Of a stretch of 64,000 bases of DNA, positions 8,657 through 18,064 are shown in pieces. The notes beneath the pieces are model-generated. The model saw nothing but the letters and a program-made list of their open reading frames with translations, was not told the origin of the DNA and searched no databases. This stretch comes from Alsobacter soli. GTDB taxonomy: Bacteria; Pseudomonadota; Alphaproteobacteria; Rhizobiales; Beijerinckiaceae. The stretch is from assembly GCF_003004785.1 (NCBI RefSeq), contig NZ_PVZS01000010.1:128241-192240 (forward strand). The letters are read 5' to 3'. Every line of letters starts with the position of its first letter. Position 1 is the stretch's first letter. A program made the position numbers and the translations under genes.

Positions 8657-8905
8657 CGCGTTCACGGCCAGGGCATGAACCCGGCCGGCCAGTTCCTCCG
8701 CCAGGATGGCGTTGACCATCCGGTGGCGCTCCACGCGGCTCTTGCCGATGAAGGCGGGGGACACCACTTTGACGGAGAAGTGAGTTTCGCCGCCCTCGCG
8801 CCACCCGCCGTGGCCGATGTGTCGGTCCGACTCGTCGATGACCTCGAGTTCGGTCGGCGCCAGCGCCTCCCTGAGTTTGACGGCCATCACATCCCTGACG
8901 CTCAT
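8639..8905 (-). CDS. BolA-family protein
   Basis: Protein of 88 residues spanning the whole BolA/IbaG fold. BolA proteins work with monothiol glutaredoxins in iron-sulfur cluster handling and in stress-related regulation. Recognisable parts are the N-terminal helix VKLREALAP, the central HIGHGGWREGGETHFSVKVVSPAF and the KSRVERHRMVNAIL segment containing the conserved RHR. The histidines that join cluster binding in the family are present (HIGH, RHRM). It is divergent from the J-domain gene; the bolA-dnaJ-cobS-cobT order is common in Hyphomicrobiales. No glutaredoxin gene is nearby. Confidence 0.9.
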   Translation of the reverse strand: MSVRDVMAVKLREALAPTELEVIDESDRHIGHGGWREGGETHFSVKVVSPAFIGKSRVERHRMVNAILAEELAGRVHALAVNAKAPGE

Positions 8906-9031
8906 CGCTCAGCCTTTCGAAACGCGTTCGCGCGTTGTTTTGTGGCCGCCGCGCCGCGGCCCTCGGCGATCCGGGCCGCGCTGTCGCACCCGGCTTGCCC
9001 CGATCGTCCGACACCTCATAATGACGCCGCC

Positions 9032-9661
9032 ATGAATCTCAACTCGCCCATCTTCGACAAGATTCGCAGCCGTCCCCGCCGCGCCGAAGCGGCGCAGCCG
9101 AAGGCCGCGGGCTCGAATGGCCCGCGGTGCGACCATCCGGGATGCCAGGCCCTGGGCGAGCACCGCGCCCCCAAGGGCCGGCTGCACGAGGGCGAGTACT
9201 TCCGGTTCTGCATGGAGCACGTCCGCGAGTACAACGCCTCCTACAACTACTTCGCGGGCATGTCCGACGAGGCGGTCGCCAAGTACCAGAAGGAGGCCCT
9301 CGTCGGGCATCGCCCGACCTGGTCCATGGGGGTCAAGAACGGCGGCGCCCAACAGGCCAGCCCCGCCGGCGAAGCCGAATTCCACTACGAGGATCCGCTC
9401 GGCGTGTTCCGAGCCGCCGGGTTCGCGGGCCGGGCCCAGGCGGAGGCTCCCCGCCGGCCCGGCGTGGGTCCGCTGGCGCGCAAAGCCTATGACACCCTGG
9501 GCCTGGACGAGACGGCGGAGCCCGCCGCCGTGAAGGCCCGCTACAAGGAGCTTGTGAAGCAGGTCCATCCTGACGCGAACGGCGGGGACCGGTCGCTGGA
9601 GGACCGGTTGCGCGAGATCATCAACGCCTACAACACCCTCAAGGCGGCCGGCCGCGCCTGA
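9032..9661 (+). CDS. J-domain (DnaJ-like) molecular chaperone
   Basis: Protein of 209 residues with a C-terminal J domain (about residues 150-207): YDTLGLDETAEPAAVKARYK, the HPD tripeptide in VKQVHPDANGGD, and the closing INAYNTLK helix. J domains stimulate the ATPase of DnaK-type Hsp70. The N-terminal half holds a conserved cysteine-containing element (RCDHPGCQALGEH, then FRFCMEHVREYN) that could bind a metal. The rest of DnaJ (G/F region, zinc-finger, CTD) is absent. The start at 9032 follows a stop-rich stretch, and the longer upstream frame is unlikely. It lies between bolA and cobS, as in many relatives. Confidence 0.88.
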   Translation: MNLNSPIFDKIRSRPRRAEAAQPKAAGSNGPRCDHPGCQALGEHRAPKGRLHEGEYFRFCMEHVREYNASYNYFAGMSDEAVAKYQKEALVGHRPTWSMGVKNGGAQQASPAGEAEFHYEDPLGVFRAAGFAGRAQAEAPRRPGVGPLARKAYDTLGLDETAEPAAVKARYKELVKQVHPDANGGDRSLEDRLREIINAYNTLKAAGRA

Positions 9662-9829
9662 CCCGGGTCGAGACCGGAATGGCCGCTCCGCGCGGCGCGC
9701 ATGAGCGCGCATCGAGGGTTGGGCTTGCGCGAATTGCCTCTGGGCGCGCCAGCCTCTAAACAAGTTTCTGGTCCGGGCTGACCGCCGGGACCGCGGGGCT
9801 CGCGCCCCGTGTTTCGTCTGTGAGGATCC

Positions 9830-10816
9830 ATGTCTGCCACGACTGCATTGGCGCCGGGGCTGCCGGACACGACGGTGTCCGTGCGTAAGCTGTTCGGCCT
9901 CGACCTCGATATGGAGGTGCCCGCCTACTCCGAGCCGGACGCCCATGTTCCCGACCTCGACCCGGACTACCTGTTCGACCGGGACACCACGCTGGCCATC
10001 CTGGCAGGCTTCGCACGCAACCGCCGCGTGATGGTCACGGGTTACCACGGCACCGGCAAGTCGACCCACATCGAGCAGGTGGCCGCCCGCCTCAACTGGC
10101 CCTGCATCCGCATCAACCTGGACAGCCACGTCTCCCGCCTCGACCTCGTGGGCAAGGACGCCATCGTCCTGCGCGAAGGCAAGCAGGTGACGGAGTTCCA
10201 GGACGGCATCCTGCCCTGGGCGCTGCAGAACAACATCGCGCTGGTGTTCGACGAATACGACGCCGGCCGCCCCGACGTGATGTTCGTGATCCAGCGCGTG
10301 CTGGAGGTCTCGGGCAAGCTGACGCTGCTCGACCAGAAGCGCGTCATCAGGCCCCATCCGGCGTTCCGCCTGTTCGCGACCGCCAACACGGTCGGGCTCG
10401 GCGACACCTCGGGCCTGTATCACGGCACGCAGCAGATCAACCAAGGCCAGATGGACCGCTGGTCCATCGTCACCACGCTCAACTACCTGCCCCACGACAA
10501 GGAAGTCGACATCGTGCTGGCCAAGGCCAAGCACTACACGGGCAAGGAAGGGCGCGACATCGTCAACAAGATGGTGCGCGTGGCGGACCTCACCCGCAAC
10601 GCCTTCATCAACGGCGACCTGTCCACCGTGATGAGCCCGCGCACGGTGATCACCTGGGCCGAGAACGCCGACATCTTCAAGGACCTCGGCTTTGCGTTCC
10701 GGATCACCTTCCTGAACAAGTGCGACGAGCTGGAGCGCCCGCTGGTCGCCGAGTTCTACCAGCGCTGCTTTGGGCAGGACCTGCCCGAGAGCGCCGTCAA
10801 CGTGGCGCTGAGCTAA
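9830..10816 (+). CDS. cobS: Aerobic cobaltochelatase subunit CobS
   Basis: AAA+ protein of 328 residues. With CobT and CobN it forms the ATP-driven cobaltochelatase that inserts Co2+ into hydrogenobyrinate a,c-diamide in aerobic cobalamin synthesis. The N-terminus [20 protein letters not shown] is the CobS-specific opening. The Walker A is GYHGTGKST (about residue 66-74) and Walker B is [12 protein letters not shown]. The sensor region [22 protein letters not shown] is intact. It precedes cobT by 18 bases in one operon. The large CobN subunit is not in the window. No cobalamin riboswitch is evident in the 168-base leader. Confidence 0.95.
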   Translation: MSATTALAPGLPDTTVSVRKLFGLDLDMEVPAYSEPDAHVPDLDPDYLFDRDTTLAILAGFARNRRVMVTGYHGTGKSTHIEQVAARLNWPCIRINLDSHVSRLDLVGKDAIVLREGKQVTEFQDGILPWALQNNIALVFDEYDAGRPDVMFVIQRVLEVSGKLTLLDQKRVIRPHPAFRLFATANTVGLGDTSGLYHGTQQINQGQMDRWSIVTTLNYLPHDKEVDIVLAKAKHYTGKEGRDIVNKMVRVADLTRNAFINGDLSTVMSPRTVITWAENADIFKDLGFAFRITFLNKCDELERPLVAEFYQRCFGQDLPESAVNVALS

Positions 10817-10834
10817 ACCGACCGCCGGATCCGC

Positions 10835-12742
10835 ATGAGCTCGTCGAACCGCAAGCCCGCCCAGCCGAAGGAAGCCCCCGCCGAGCCTTTCAAGCGCTCG
10901 GTGGCCGGCTGCCTGCGGGCCATCGCCAAGACGCCGGAGCTGGAGGTGACCTTCGCGTCCGACCGACCGGCGCTCACAGGCGAGCGCGCGCGGCTGGCTG
11001 AGCCCCCTCGCAAGATGAGCGCCGCGGACGCCGCGATCGTTCGCGGCCAGGCGGACTCGATGGCCCTCAGGCTGGCCTGCCATGACGCGGTCGTCCACCG
11101 GCGGCTCGCGCCGGAAGGCCAGCAGGCCCGCGCGGTGTTCGACGCGGTGGAGCAGTCGCGCGTGGAGTCGATCGGCTCCAACCGGATGGCTGGCGTCGCC
11201 TCAAACATCACCGCGATGCTGGAGGACCGCTACCACCGGGGCGCCTATCACGAGGTCACCGACCGGGCCGACGCCCCGCTCGAAGACGCGGTCGCCATGA
11301 TCGTGCGCGAGCGGCTCACCGGGTTGAAGCCGCCGCCCGCCGCGCAGAAGATCGTCGACCTGTGGCGACCCTGGGTTGAGGAGAAGGCGGGCAAGGACCT
11401 CGACAAGCTCGCCTCCAACCTGGAGGACCAGCGCCACTTCGCCCGCTCCGTGCGCGAGATGCTGGCGAGCCTGGACATGGCCGAGGACTCCAGCCTCGAC
11501 CCGGAGGACTCGGAGGAAGACGAGGAATCCAACGAGCAGAGCCAGGACAAAGAGCAGCAGGAAGGCGAGTCCGAGGAGCAGTCCGCCGCCGAGCGCGCCG
11601 AGATGGAGCGCTCCGAAGAGGCGACCGAGGAGATGGAGGAGGGCCAGTCGGAGACGTCCGAAGGCCCGACGGGCGAGATGCCCGACGACATGGACGAAGC
11701 GGAAGGCGAAGAGCCGTCCGAGGCCTGGCGGCCGCCGGTCTCCAACACCCGCGAGTCACGCGGTCCGGACTACAAGGCCTTCACCACCAAGTTCGACGAG
11801 ATGATCGAGGCCGAGGAGCTCTGCGACCCGGAGGAGCTCGCCCGCCTGCGCAGCTACCTCGACAAGCAGCTCAGCCACTTGCAGGGCGTGGTGGCGCGCC
11901 TGGCCCACAGGCTGCAGCGCCGCCTCATGGCGCAGCAGAACCGGGCCTGGGAGTTCGACCTCGAGGAAGGCGCGCTCGATCCGGCGCGACTGCCCCGTAT
12001 CATCATCGATCCGTTCCAGCCGCTTTCGTTCAAGCGCGAGAAGGACACCAACTTCCGCGACACCGTCGTCACCCTGCTGATCGACAATTCCGGCTCCATG
12101 CGGGGCCGCCCCATCACGGTGGCGGCCACCTGCGCTGACATCCTGGCCCGCACGCTGGAGCGCTGCGGGGTCAAGACCGAGATCCTCGGCTTCACGACCC
12201 GAGCCTGGAAGGGCGGCCAGTCCCGCGAGCAGTGGCTCCAGGCGGGCAAGCCGGCCAACCCGGGCCGACTGAACGACCTGCGCCACATCATCTACAAGGG
12301 CGCGGACGCGCCGTGGCGGCGCGCGCGCAAGAACCTTGGCCTGATGATGCGCGAGGGCCTGCTCAAGGAGAACATCGACGGCGAGGCGCTGGACTGGGCG
12401 CACAAGCGCCTGCTGGCCCGGCCGGAGCAGCGTAAGATCCTCATGATGATCTCGGACGGCGCGCCCGTCGACGACTCCACCCTGTCGGTGAACCCGGGGA
12501 ACTACCTGGAGCGCCACCTGCGCTGGATCATCGAGGAGATCGAGACCCGCTCGCCGGTCGAGCTGATCGCCATCGGCATCGGCCATGACGTGACCCGCTA
12601 CTACCGCCGCGCCGTCACCATCGTGGACGCGGAGGAACTCGGCGGCGCCATGACCGAGAAGCTGGCGGAGCTCTTCGACGAGAACGCCACGCCCCCGAAG
12701 CAGGTCGCCTCGCCCCGGCGCGCGGCCGGCGCCCGCGGATGA
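10835..12742 (+). CDS. cobT: Aerobic cobaltochelatase subunit CobT
   Basis: Protein of 635 residues that pairs with CobS in the cobaltochelatase. It has an N-terminal CobT domain (about 1-210), then a very acidic Glu/Ser/Gln-rich linker (about 220-300, with [16 protein letters not shown]), then a von Willebrand A domain. The metal-ion-dependent adhesion site DNSGSMRG starts at residue 417, and the later [12 protein letters not shown] completes it. The linker and the vWA domain are normal for CobT. The stop overlaps the next start by 4 bases (12739-12742). Confidence 0.95.
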   Translation: MSSSNRKPAQPKEAPAEPFKRSVAGCLRAIAKTPELEVTFASDRPALTGERARLAEPPRKMSAADAAIVRGQADSMALRLACHDAVVHRRLAPEGQQARAVFDAVEQSRVESIGSNRMAGVASNITAMLEDRYHRGAYHEVTDRADAPLEDAVAMIVRERLTGLKPPPAAQKIVDLWRPWVEEKAGKDLDKLASNLEDQRHFARSVREMLASLDMAEDSSLDPEDSEEDEESNEQSQDKEQQEGESEEQSAAERAEMERSEEATEEMEEGQSETSEGPTGEMPDDMDEAEGEEPSEAWRPPVSNTRESRGPDYKAFTTKFDEMIEAEELCDPEELARLRSYLDKQLSHLQGVVARLAHRLQRRLMAQQNRAWEFDLEEGALDPARLPRIIIDPFQPLSFKREKDTNFRDTVVTLLIDNSGSMRGRPITVAATCADILARTLERCGVKTEILGFTTRAWKGGQSREQWLQAGKPANPGRLNDLRHIIYKGADAPWRRARKNLGLMMREGLLKENIDGEALDWAHKRLLARPEQRKILMMISDGAPVDDSTLSVNPGNYLERHLRWIIEEIETRSPVELIAIGIGHDVTRYYRRAVTIVDAEELGGAMTEKLAELFDENATPPKQVASPRRAAGARG

Positions 12743-13764
12743 AGCTGAGCCGTCGTGCTTTCGGCCGCGGCCTGCTGGCCGCCGCCGCCCTGGGATCCGG
12801 GCCGGCGCTGGCCGGATCAGGGCCGCCCAGCGGCCCCCTGGCTCCCAACGGAGTGACCGTCAAGGCCCGACCTGTCGATCAGTTCGACATCATGGACCGG
12901 GAGCTCCGGCGGTTCGGCGGCCTGGAGTTCATTGGCGGCCTCGACCTGGACAGCGACAGCCCGCATTTCGGCGGCTGGTCCGGCCTGTCGGTTTCAGCCG
13001 ACGGCCAGCGCCTGCTGGCCCTGAGCGATGTCGGCGGATGGCTCTCCGCCAGGATCGCCTACACGGAACAGACCCCGACGGGGCTGACCGACGCGGTGAT
13101 CGCCCCCGTGCTGGGCGCCGACGGCGTTCCGCTCTGGCGCACGCCCAGCTGGGACTGCGAGAGCCTCTGCGTGCACGAGGGCGTGGCCTACATCGGCATC
13201 GAGCGGGTTCACGAGGTCCGCCGCTTCGAGATCGGGCGGGACGGACTCGCCGCCCGGGGCCAGATCGTGCCTGCGCCGCCCGCCGTGAAGACGCTGCCGG
13301 AAAATCGCAGTCTCGAGGCGATCGGCGTCGCGACGGGCGGCGCGATCGCAGGCTCGCTGGTGGTCATCGCCGAGCGGGCGGTGCGGGGCGCGGAGGCGCC
13401 GACCAAGGGCTGGATCCTCACCGGTCCTCAACGCGGCGAGTTCGCGGTCGCGCGCCACGACGACTTCGACATCACGGACCTCGCCTTCCTGCCCGGCGGC
13501 GACATGCTCCTGCTGGAGCGGCGCTTCAACTGGATCGACGGCGTCGGCATGCGCATCCGCCGCGTAGCGCGGGACGAGCTTCGGCCGGGAGCCGTCCTGG
13601 ACGGGCCGGCCCTGATCCAGGCCGACATGCGCCAGCACATCGACAACATGGAAGGGCTCGCCGTGCACGCCGCGCCCGACGGCGGCCTCGTGCTGACCCT
13701 GATCTCCGACGACAATTTCTCGTTTCTGCAGCGCACGACGCTGCTGCAGTTCCGGCTCGTCTGA
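12739..13764 (+). CDS. Tat-exported esterase-like phytase-family protein
   Basis: Protein of 341 residues matching the esterase-like-activity-of-phytase domain (Phytase-like, beta-propeller-like). A twin-arginine signal is at the N-terminus ([19 protein letters not shown] at residues 5-6), then an AGSGPP cleavage region, so the folded protein is likely exported. Repeated blade-like strands such as [22 protein letters not shown] and [17 protein letters not shown] are seen. The family name comes from a fused phytase in other organisms; substrate here is unknown. It overlaps the end of cobT by ATGA, so it is co-transcribed with the cobaltochelatase genes, but no link to cobalamin is known. Confidence 0.8.
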   Translation: MKLSRRAFGRGLLAAAALGSGPALAGSGPPSGPLAPNGVTVKARPVDQFDIMDRELRRFGGLEFIGGLDLDSDSPHFGGWSGLSVSADGQRLLALSDVGGWLSARIAYTEQTPTGLTDAVIAPVLGADGVPLWRTPSWDCESLCVHEGVAYIGIERVHEVRRFEIGRDGLAARGQIVPAPPAVKTLPENRSLEAIGVATGGAIAGSLVVIAERAVRGAEAPTKGWILTGPQRGEFAVARHDDFDITDLAFLPGGDMLLLERRFNWIDGVGMRIRRVARDELRPGAVLDGPALIQADMRQHIDNMEGLAVHAAPDGGLVLTLISDDNFSFLQRTTLLQFRLV

Positions 13765-13769
13765 AGCGA

Positions 13770-14798
13770 TCAGTCGATCCGCCTGTCCTCGGGATCGGGC
13801 AGGAACTCGCCCGTAAAAACGTCAGCCACCTGGGGCTTCTGCCTGAAGCCGAAGGCCAATCCGATCTGCTCGATGGCTCGTGCGAACCGGGCCGGATCGA
13901 CGCCGCCCCAGCCATTCTCCCTGACCCAGGGCGTGACATGGACCGTCTGGACGGCGCGCAAAAGGCGCTCGTTCTCGACCTCGCGCCGGAGTTGCTCGTT
14001 TCGGCGCAGGGCGGCGTCAACGGCGGCCGCCGGATCCGCCACGGCGTCCCGCATGCCGCGGGACAGCGCGCGCAGGAAGGCCCGCAGCGCATCAGGATTC
14101 TCGCGCGCGAAGGCGCCTGTCGCCAGCACGGCGTCGCCGTAGAGCTGCAGCCCGGCGTCCCGCATGGCCAGCACGACGAGGTCGTCCGCAGGCACGCCGC
14201 GGCTCCTCAGGACGACGGGCGTGGACACCGCCGAGCCGAACACCGCATCCAGCTCGCCCGAGGCCAACATGGGCTCCCGCACGGCCAGTCCCACGCTCTC
14301 GATGCGCGCCGCTGCGGCCTCCAGTTTGGCCAAGGCGCGATAGACGGGCCACTGGGCCGCCGCACCATCCGCCGAGGAAGCCCCGATCACCTTTCCGGCC
14401 AGGCTCGAGGGGTCCTCCGAGAGGCCCCGGCTCTTTCGCCCAATCACGGCGAAGGGCGGCGCGTCCTGAAGCATGAACACGGCCTTGAGATCCACGGCCG
14501 GGTTCTCGTCCCTCATCCTGATCAGGGTATTGATGTCGCCAACCCCGAGGTGGTGATCCCCGGCGGCGAGGCGCGCGACCGCGTCGCGGGACCCTGTCCC
14601 AGGTTCGAGCGACACGTCCAGGTTCTCGGCGCGGAAGTAACCCCGCTCCTGCGCGAGCAGGAAGGGCGCGCCGAGGACGTCGATCCGCCCATCCAGCAGC
14701 ACGCGCACGGCGGTCTGGGCGCCCGCCGGAGCGGCCGAGACCAGCGCGAGCAGGACCGCTCCAAGCGTGACCGCGCGGGCGAGGGCATGAACCACCAT
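13770..14798 (-). CDS. ABC transporter substrate-binding protein (NitT/TauT, SsuA/THI5-like)
   Basis: Periplasmic solute-binding protein of 342 residues. The first 28 residues are a signal peptide (ALARAVTLGAVLLALVSA, cleaved near PAGAQ). The mature part opens with VRVLLDGRIDVLGAPFLLAQ and the family phrase ERGYFRAENLDVSLEPGTGS, typical of NMT1/THI5-like and nitrate/sulfonate-binding proteins. No permease or ATPase gene is adjacent, so it is an orphan here. The ligand may be a pyrimidine, sulfonate or similar small molecule, and cannot be told. Convergent with the phytase-like gene with 5 bases between. Confidence 0.83.
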   Translation of the reverse strand: MVVHALARAVTLGAVLLALVSAAPAGAQTAVRVLLDGRIDVLGAPFLLAQERGYFRAENLDVSLEPGTGSRDAVARLAAGDHHLGVGDINTLIRMRDENPAVDLKAVFMLQDAPPFAVIGRKSRGLSEDPSSLAGKVIGASSADGAAAQWPVYRALAKLEAAAARIESVGLAVREPMLASGELDAVFGSAVSTPVVLRSRGVPADDLVVLAMRDAGLQLYGDAVLATGAFARENPDALRAFLRALSRGMRDAVADPAAAVDAALRRNEQLRREVENERLLRAVQTVHVTPWVRENGWGGVDPARFARAIEQIGLAFGFRQKPQVADVFTGEFLPDPEDRRID

Positions 14799-15050
14799 AC
14801 GACAGTCTCCGTGGCGGCAGGCGTGGCCTGGCGCGGCGGCGTGTCAGCAACGATCTCGCTTGCTGTTATGCCCGCGCGCCGAACGGCGCGCCAGCGGGGC
14901 GAGGGTCTCCGGGGCCGCCTTGCCGCCAAGGGGCCTTGAACGGGCGCGGGCGCCACACCACCTCACCTGCGGCGACCGGGCCCCTCTGGCGAGAGTCCGA
15001 CCCTCTCGTGATGTCGGCGCCACCGTTGAACCGTCAACAGTGGGCCCGAC
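14799..15050. other. 252-base divergent intergenic region before terC
   Basis: Holds the promoters of the substrate-binding gene (minus) and terC (plus). I see a GC hairpin at about 14990-15010 (CGAGAG/CTCTCG) and a short GTTGA/TCAAC hairpin just before the terC start. I could not identify a yybP-ykoY manganese riboswitch, which precedes terC in many bacteria. No ORF stands out. Confidence 0.4.
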
Positions 15051-16049
15051 ATGCTGGACATCCTGACTCTTCCCCTGCTCGCCAAGCCGCTCTGGATGTG
15101 GGCGGCGTTCGCCGGCCTCGTCATCGCGCTGCTGGCCTTCGACCTCGGCGTCCTGCACACGAAATCCAAGGAGATCTCGGTTCGCGAGAGCCTCCTGCTT
15201 TCCGCGTTCTACATCGCCATGGGCGTCGCCTTCGGCGGCTGGGTGTGGTGGCAGATCTCGCCCCAGGCCGGCCTCGAATACCTGACCGGCTATGTCATCG
15301 AGAAAAGCCTCTCGATGGACAACATCTTCGTCATGGCGATGATCTTCGGCTATTTCGGCATTCCGCGCGCCTATCAGCACCGGGTGCTGTTCTGGGGCAT
15401 TCTGGCGGTCATCATCCTGCGCGGGCTCATGATCGGCCTGGGCGCCGCACTGGTGCAGCAGTTCTCCTGGGTGCTGTACATCTTCGCCGCCTTCCTGGTG
15501 GGCACCGGCGTCAAGATGCTCTGGGCGGCCGACAAGGCCTATGACGTGGAGTCCAATCCGCTGCTGCGCTTCATGCGCCGGCGCTTCCGGGTGACGGACG
15601 GCTTGCGTGGCGAGCGCTTCCTCGTGCGCGAGCACGATCCGGCGTCGGGCAAGCGCGTCCTGAGCCTCACGCCGCTCTTTCTCGTCCTGGTGCTGGTCAA
15701 CGTTGCGGACGTGATCTTCGCGGTCGACTCCGTGCCGGCGATCTTCGCGATCACCACGGATCCCTACATCGTGTTCACGTCAAACATCTTCGCGATCCTG
15801 GGCCTGCGCGCGCTCTACTTCGCGCTCGCCGCCATGATCGACCGCTTCGCCTACCTCAAATACGCGCTGGCGACGGTGCTGATCTTCATCGGCTCGAAGA
15901 TCGTGGTCGCGGACATGCTCGGCGTCGCCAAGATCCCGCCCTCCATCTCGCTGGGCGTGACCTTCGCGATCCTCGGCGCCGGCATCGGCTGGTCCCTGTG
16001 GAAGACCCGGGCCGGCCAGCCCGCCCGGGCGGACGAGCTGGCGGCCTAA
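15051..16049 (+). CDS. TerC-family integral membrane protein
   Basis: Membrane protein of 332 residues of the TerC/Alx group, linked to tellurite resistance and manganese export. The family's acidic membrane motifs are present: AFDLGVLH near residue 27 and the run DVIFAVDSVPAIFAITTDP (about 222-240), followed by YIVFTSNIFAILGLRALYF. Seven or so hydrophobic segments are readable. The ATG at 15051 is the first in frame and gives the standard opening. The stop is 10 bases from a convergent EamA gene. Substrate in this organism is uncertain (Mn2+ is the best-supported for the family). Confidence 0.9.
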   Translation: MLDILTLPLLAKPLWMWAAFAGLVIALLAFDLGVLHTKSKEISVRESLLLSAFYIAMGVAFGGWVWWQISPQAGLEYLTGYVIEKSLSMDNIFVMAMIFGYFGIPRAYQHRVLFWGILAVIILRGLMIGLGAALVQQFSWVLYIFAAFLVGTGVKMLWAADKAYDVESNPLLRFMRRRFRVTDGLRGERFLVREHDPASGKRVLSLTPLFLVLVLVNVADVIFAVDSVPAIFAITTDPYIVFTSNIFAILGLRALYFALAAMIDRFAYLKYALATVLIFIGSKIVVADMLGVAKIPPSISLGVTFAILGAGIGWSLWKTRAGQPARADELAA

Positions 16050-16059
16050 GCGCGCGCCC

Positions 16060-16956
16060 TCAGCCCGCTTCGGGGCGCGGGGCGGTGGACACGACCCACA
16101 CGCCGGCCAGGATGATCCCTGCGCCGGCGATGTCGCGGAGATTGACGGTTTCGTCCAGGAAGAGCACCGCCATCAGGGTGGCCCAGACGGGCAGAAGATA
16201 GCCGATCATGGCCGCCTTGGTGGGCCCAGCGCTACGGATCAGGGTCATGAAGATCGTGATTGGCACGGCCGTGGCGACCAGGCCAAGGGCCAGAAGAGAG
16301 GGCCAGTGCGCCGCCATCTGGGCGCCGGCCTGTTGGCGGGCGAAAGCAAGCGCCAGGGTGGTCGCGGCGAGAGCCGAGATCGTCTGCTGGCCGAGGGCCA
16401 TGCGGGCGGGCTCCACGTGGCGGACCGTCTTGGCGTAGACGTTGCCGACCGCGTAGCTCAGCGAAACGCCCACCATGGCGGCCACTCCGAGCGCGCCGCC
16501 ATCGACGTCGAGGAAGGCCTTCGGGCCGATGAGCACGCCCATTCCCACGAAACCGATAATGACACCGAGGACGCGCCGCGGTGTCAGCCGCTCGTCCACG
16601 AAGCAGAAATGGGCGAGCACGGCCACCATCAGGGGGCCGGAGGCCTGGATCATGGAGCTCAGGCCCGCCGGGATCTGGGCCAGCGCGTAAGCGGTCAGCA
16701 CGTTCGGCAGCCATCCGTTGAGCGTGCCCAGCAGGACCCATGGGGCAGCCTCATCGCGCCGCGGCAGCGGGCTCTGTCCCCTCAGCAGGAACCAGGCGGC
16801 CAGCGCGAGCGCGGCGATGGCGGCCCGGCTCGCGGCCGTCACGAAAGGATGGGTGGTCCCGACCAGCTTCATGAACAGGAAGCCGGACGACCACAGGAGC
16901 GAGCAGGCCAGAAGCCGCCCGATCACGGTCGCGCTGGAGGGCGCCGACGGTTCCAC
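16060..16956 (-). CDS. EamA/DMT-superfamily transporter
   Basis: Integral membrane protein of 298 residues in the EamA superfamily. The first repeat runs from ACSLLWSSGFLFMKLVG and the second from about residue 150 (VAAMVGVSLSYAVGNVYAK). The closing motif FLDETVNLRDIAGAGIILAG is standard. The start is a GTG at 16956 placed one base beyond the TGA of mutT, with the mutT stop forming part of TGAGGTG. Translational coupling to mutT is therefore likely. Substrate unknown. Confidence 0.86.
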   Translation of the reverse strand: MEPSAPSSATVIGRLLACSLLWSSGFLFMKLVGTTHPFVTAASRAAIAALALAAWFLLRGQSPLPRRDEAAPWVLLGTLNGWLPNVLTAYALAQIPAGLSSMIQASGPLMVAVLAHFCFVDERLTPRRVLGVIIGFVGMGVLIGPKAFLDVDGGALGVAAMVGVSLSYAVGNVYAKTVRHVEPARMALGQQTISALAATTLALAFARQQAGAQMAAHWPSLLALGLVATAVPITIFMTLIRSAGPTKAAMIGYLLPVWATLMAVLFLDETVNLRDIAGAGIILAGVWVVSTAPRPEAG

Positions 16957-16957
16957 C

Positions 16958-17362
16958 TCAGCCGCCGAGCAGGTCGACGAGCGGCGGGATCAACGGCTCG
17001 TCCGCCGGCGGCATCGCGTAGTCCCGCAGCTTGTTCGGCCGGACCCACTTGAGCGCCTGGTGCTCCTTCTGGATCACCTGGCCTTCCCACCGCTTGCAGA
17101 TCCACAGCGGCATAAGCAGCTGGAACGTCTCGTAGGTGTGGCTGGCGAAGGTCAGCGGCGCGAGGCACGCCTCCTTGACGGTGATGCCGAGCTCCTCGTG
17201 GAGCTCGCGGATCAGCGTCTCCTCGGGCCGCTCGCCAGGCTCGACCTTGCCGCCGGGGAACTCCCACAGGCCGGCCAGCTGCTTTCCCTCCGGGCGCTGG
17301 GCGATCAGCACGCGCCGGTCGGCGTCGACGAGGGCGCAGGCGGCGACAAGGACGAGCTTCAC
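16958..17362 (-). CDS. mutT: 8-oxo-dGTP diphosphatase MutT (Nudix hydrolase)
   Basis: Nudix enzyme of 134 residues that hydrolyses oxidised 8-oxo-dGTP so that it is not built into DNA. The Nudix box GX5EX7REUXEEXGU is complete (GGKVEPGERPEETLIRELHE then ELGI, residues 37-60). I place the start at a GTG (17362), because GGAG lies about 8 bases before it and the protein then begins VKLVLVAACALVDADRRVL, the usual MutT opening; the longer frame upstream does not resemble the family. A mutT gene near argJ and secA is common in alphaproteobacteria. Confidence 0.88.
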   Translation of the reverse strand: MKLVLVAACALVDADRRVLIAQRPEGKQLAGLWEFPGGKVEPGERPEETLIRELHEELGITVKEACLAPLTFASHTYETFQLLMPLWICKRWEGQVIQKEHQALKWVRPNKLRDYAMPPADEPLIPPLVDLLGG

Positions 17363-17438
17363 GGGACTCTCCGAGAAAAACGGGCCGCCGCTTATAGAAC
17401 GGGCCCCGCCGGTCCGCAGCTTCTTTGTCCATCCTTCG

Positions 17439-17966
17439 CTACTTGCCGGACAGCACGACGTCGGCTGTTTCCTCCTCTCCCTTGACGGTGACCTCGTCGT
17501 AGACGGCCCCGCCATGGGGCAGGATCTCGTCCTTCGGCGTCCAAGTGAGGGAGGAGGAGACGAAATAGCGGCCCGGCTTGACGTTCTCGAAACGGAAAGA
17601 ACCGTCCTTGTGGGCCTTCAGCTTGCGCATCAGTTCGGAGAAGCGCGGGTCCGGCGGCGGGGCGTTGTTGCCCCACACGGCGCTGTTGTAGCGACCTTCG
17701 CCGAACAAGCGCTTGAAGCGCTCCTCGGCGTAGGGCGTGGCCGGGATCAGGTAGACCCACTCGCCGCCCGCTGTGACAAAGCTCCCCGATGGCTTCCGCA
17801 AAAAGGCGCTGCCCTTGATCGTGGCCATTCCGGGCTCCAGCTGCGCCTTGGCCTTGGCGGCCATCGCGTCGTCGAAGGCGGTGTCCAGAGGTTGGTAGGT
17901 GACGCAGGCGGAAAGGCCCGCGCATACGGTCGCCGAAAGGGCGAGCCGCGCAAACAACGCAACCAT
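17439..17966 (-). CDS. Lipoprotein with a carboxypeptidase-regulatory-like domain
   Basis: Protein of 175 residues with a lipoprotein signal: LARLALSATVCAGLSAC, with the lipobox LSAC at residues 18-21. It would be lipid-modified at Cys21 and anchored in a membrane. The C-terminal part (KAHKDGSFRFENVKPGRYFV) looks like a carboxypeptidase regulatory-like beta-sandwich. No enzymatic motif is seen. It lies between argJ and mutT on the same strand, with 98 and 76 bases around it. Function unknown, probably envelope-related. Confidence 0.78.
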   Translation of the reverse strand: MVALFARLALSATVCAGLSACVTYQPLDTAFDDAMAAKAKAQLEPGMATIKGSAFLRKPSGSFVTAGGEWVYLIPATPYAEERFKRLFGEGRYNSAVWGNNAPPPDPRFSELMRKLKAHKDGSFRFENVKPGRYFVSSSLTWTPKDEILPHGGAVYDEVTVKGEEETADVVLSGK

Positions 17967-18064
17967 GAAAAAGGCTCCGTCACGAGAAACGGCCGGAGCC
18001 TAGCATCGTCACCAGACGGGAAAACCGACCGCGGCGCGCGCAACCTGTTGCCCGCACGCGCTGG

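Noticed and set aside
9662-9829. Possible cobalamin riboswitch before cobS
   Set aside because: No B12-box-like element is visible in the 168-base leader, nor before the adenosyltransferase gene.
14799-15050. Possible manganese (yybP-ykoY) riboswitch before terC
   Set aside because: I could not find the conserved loop sequences; only two small hairpins are visible. A covariance-model search would settle it.
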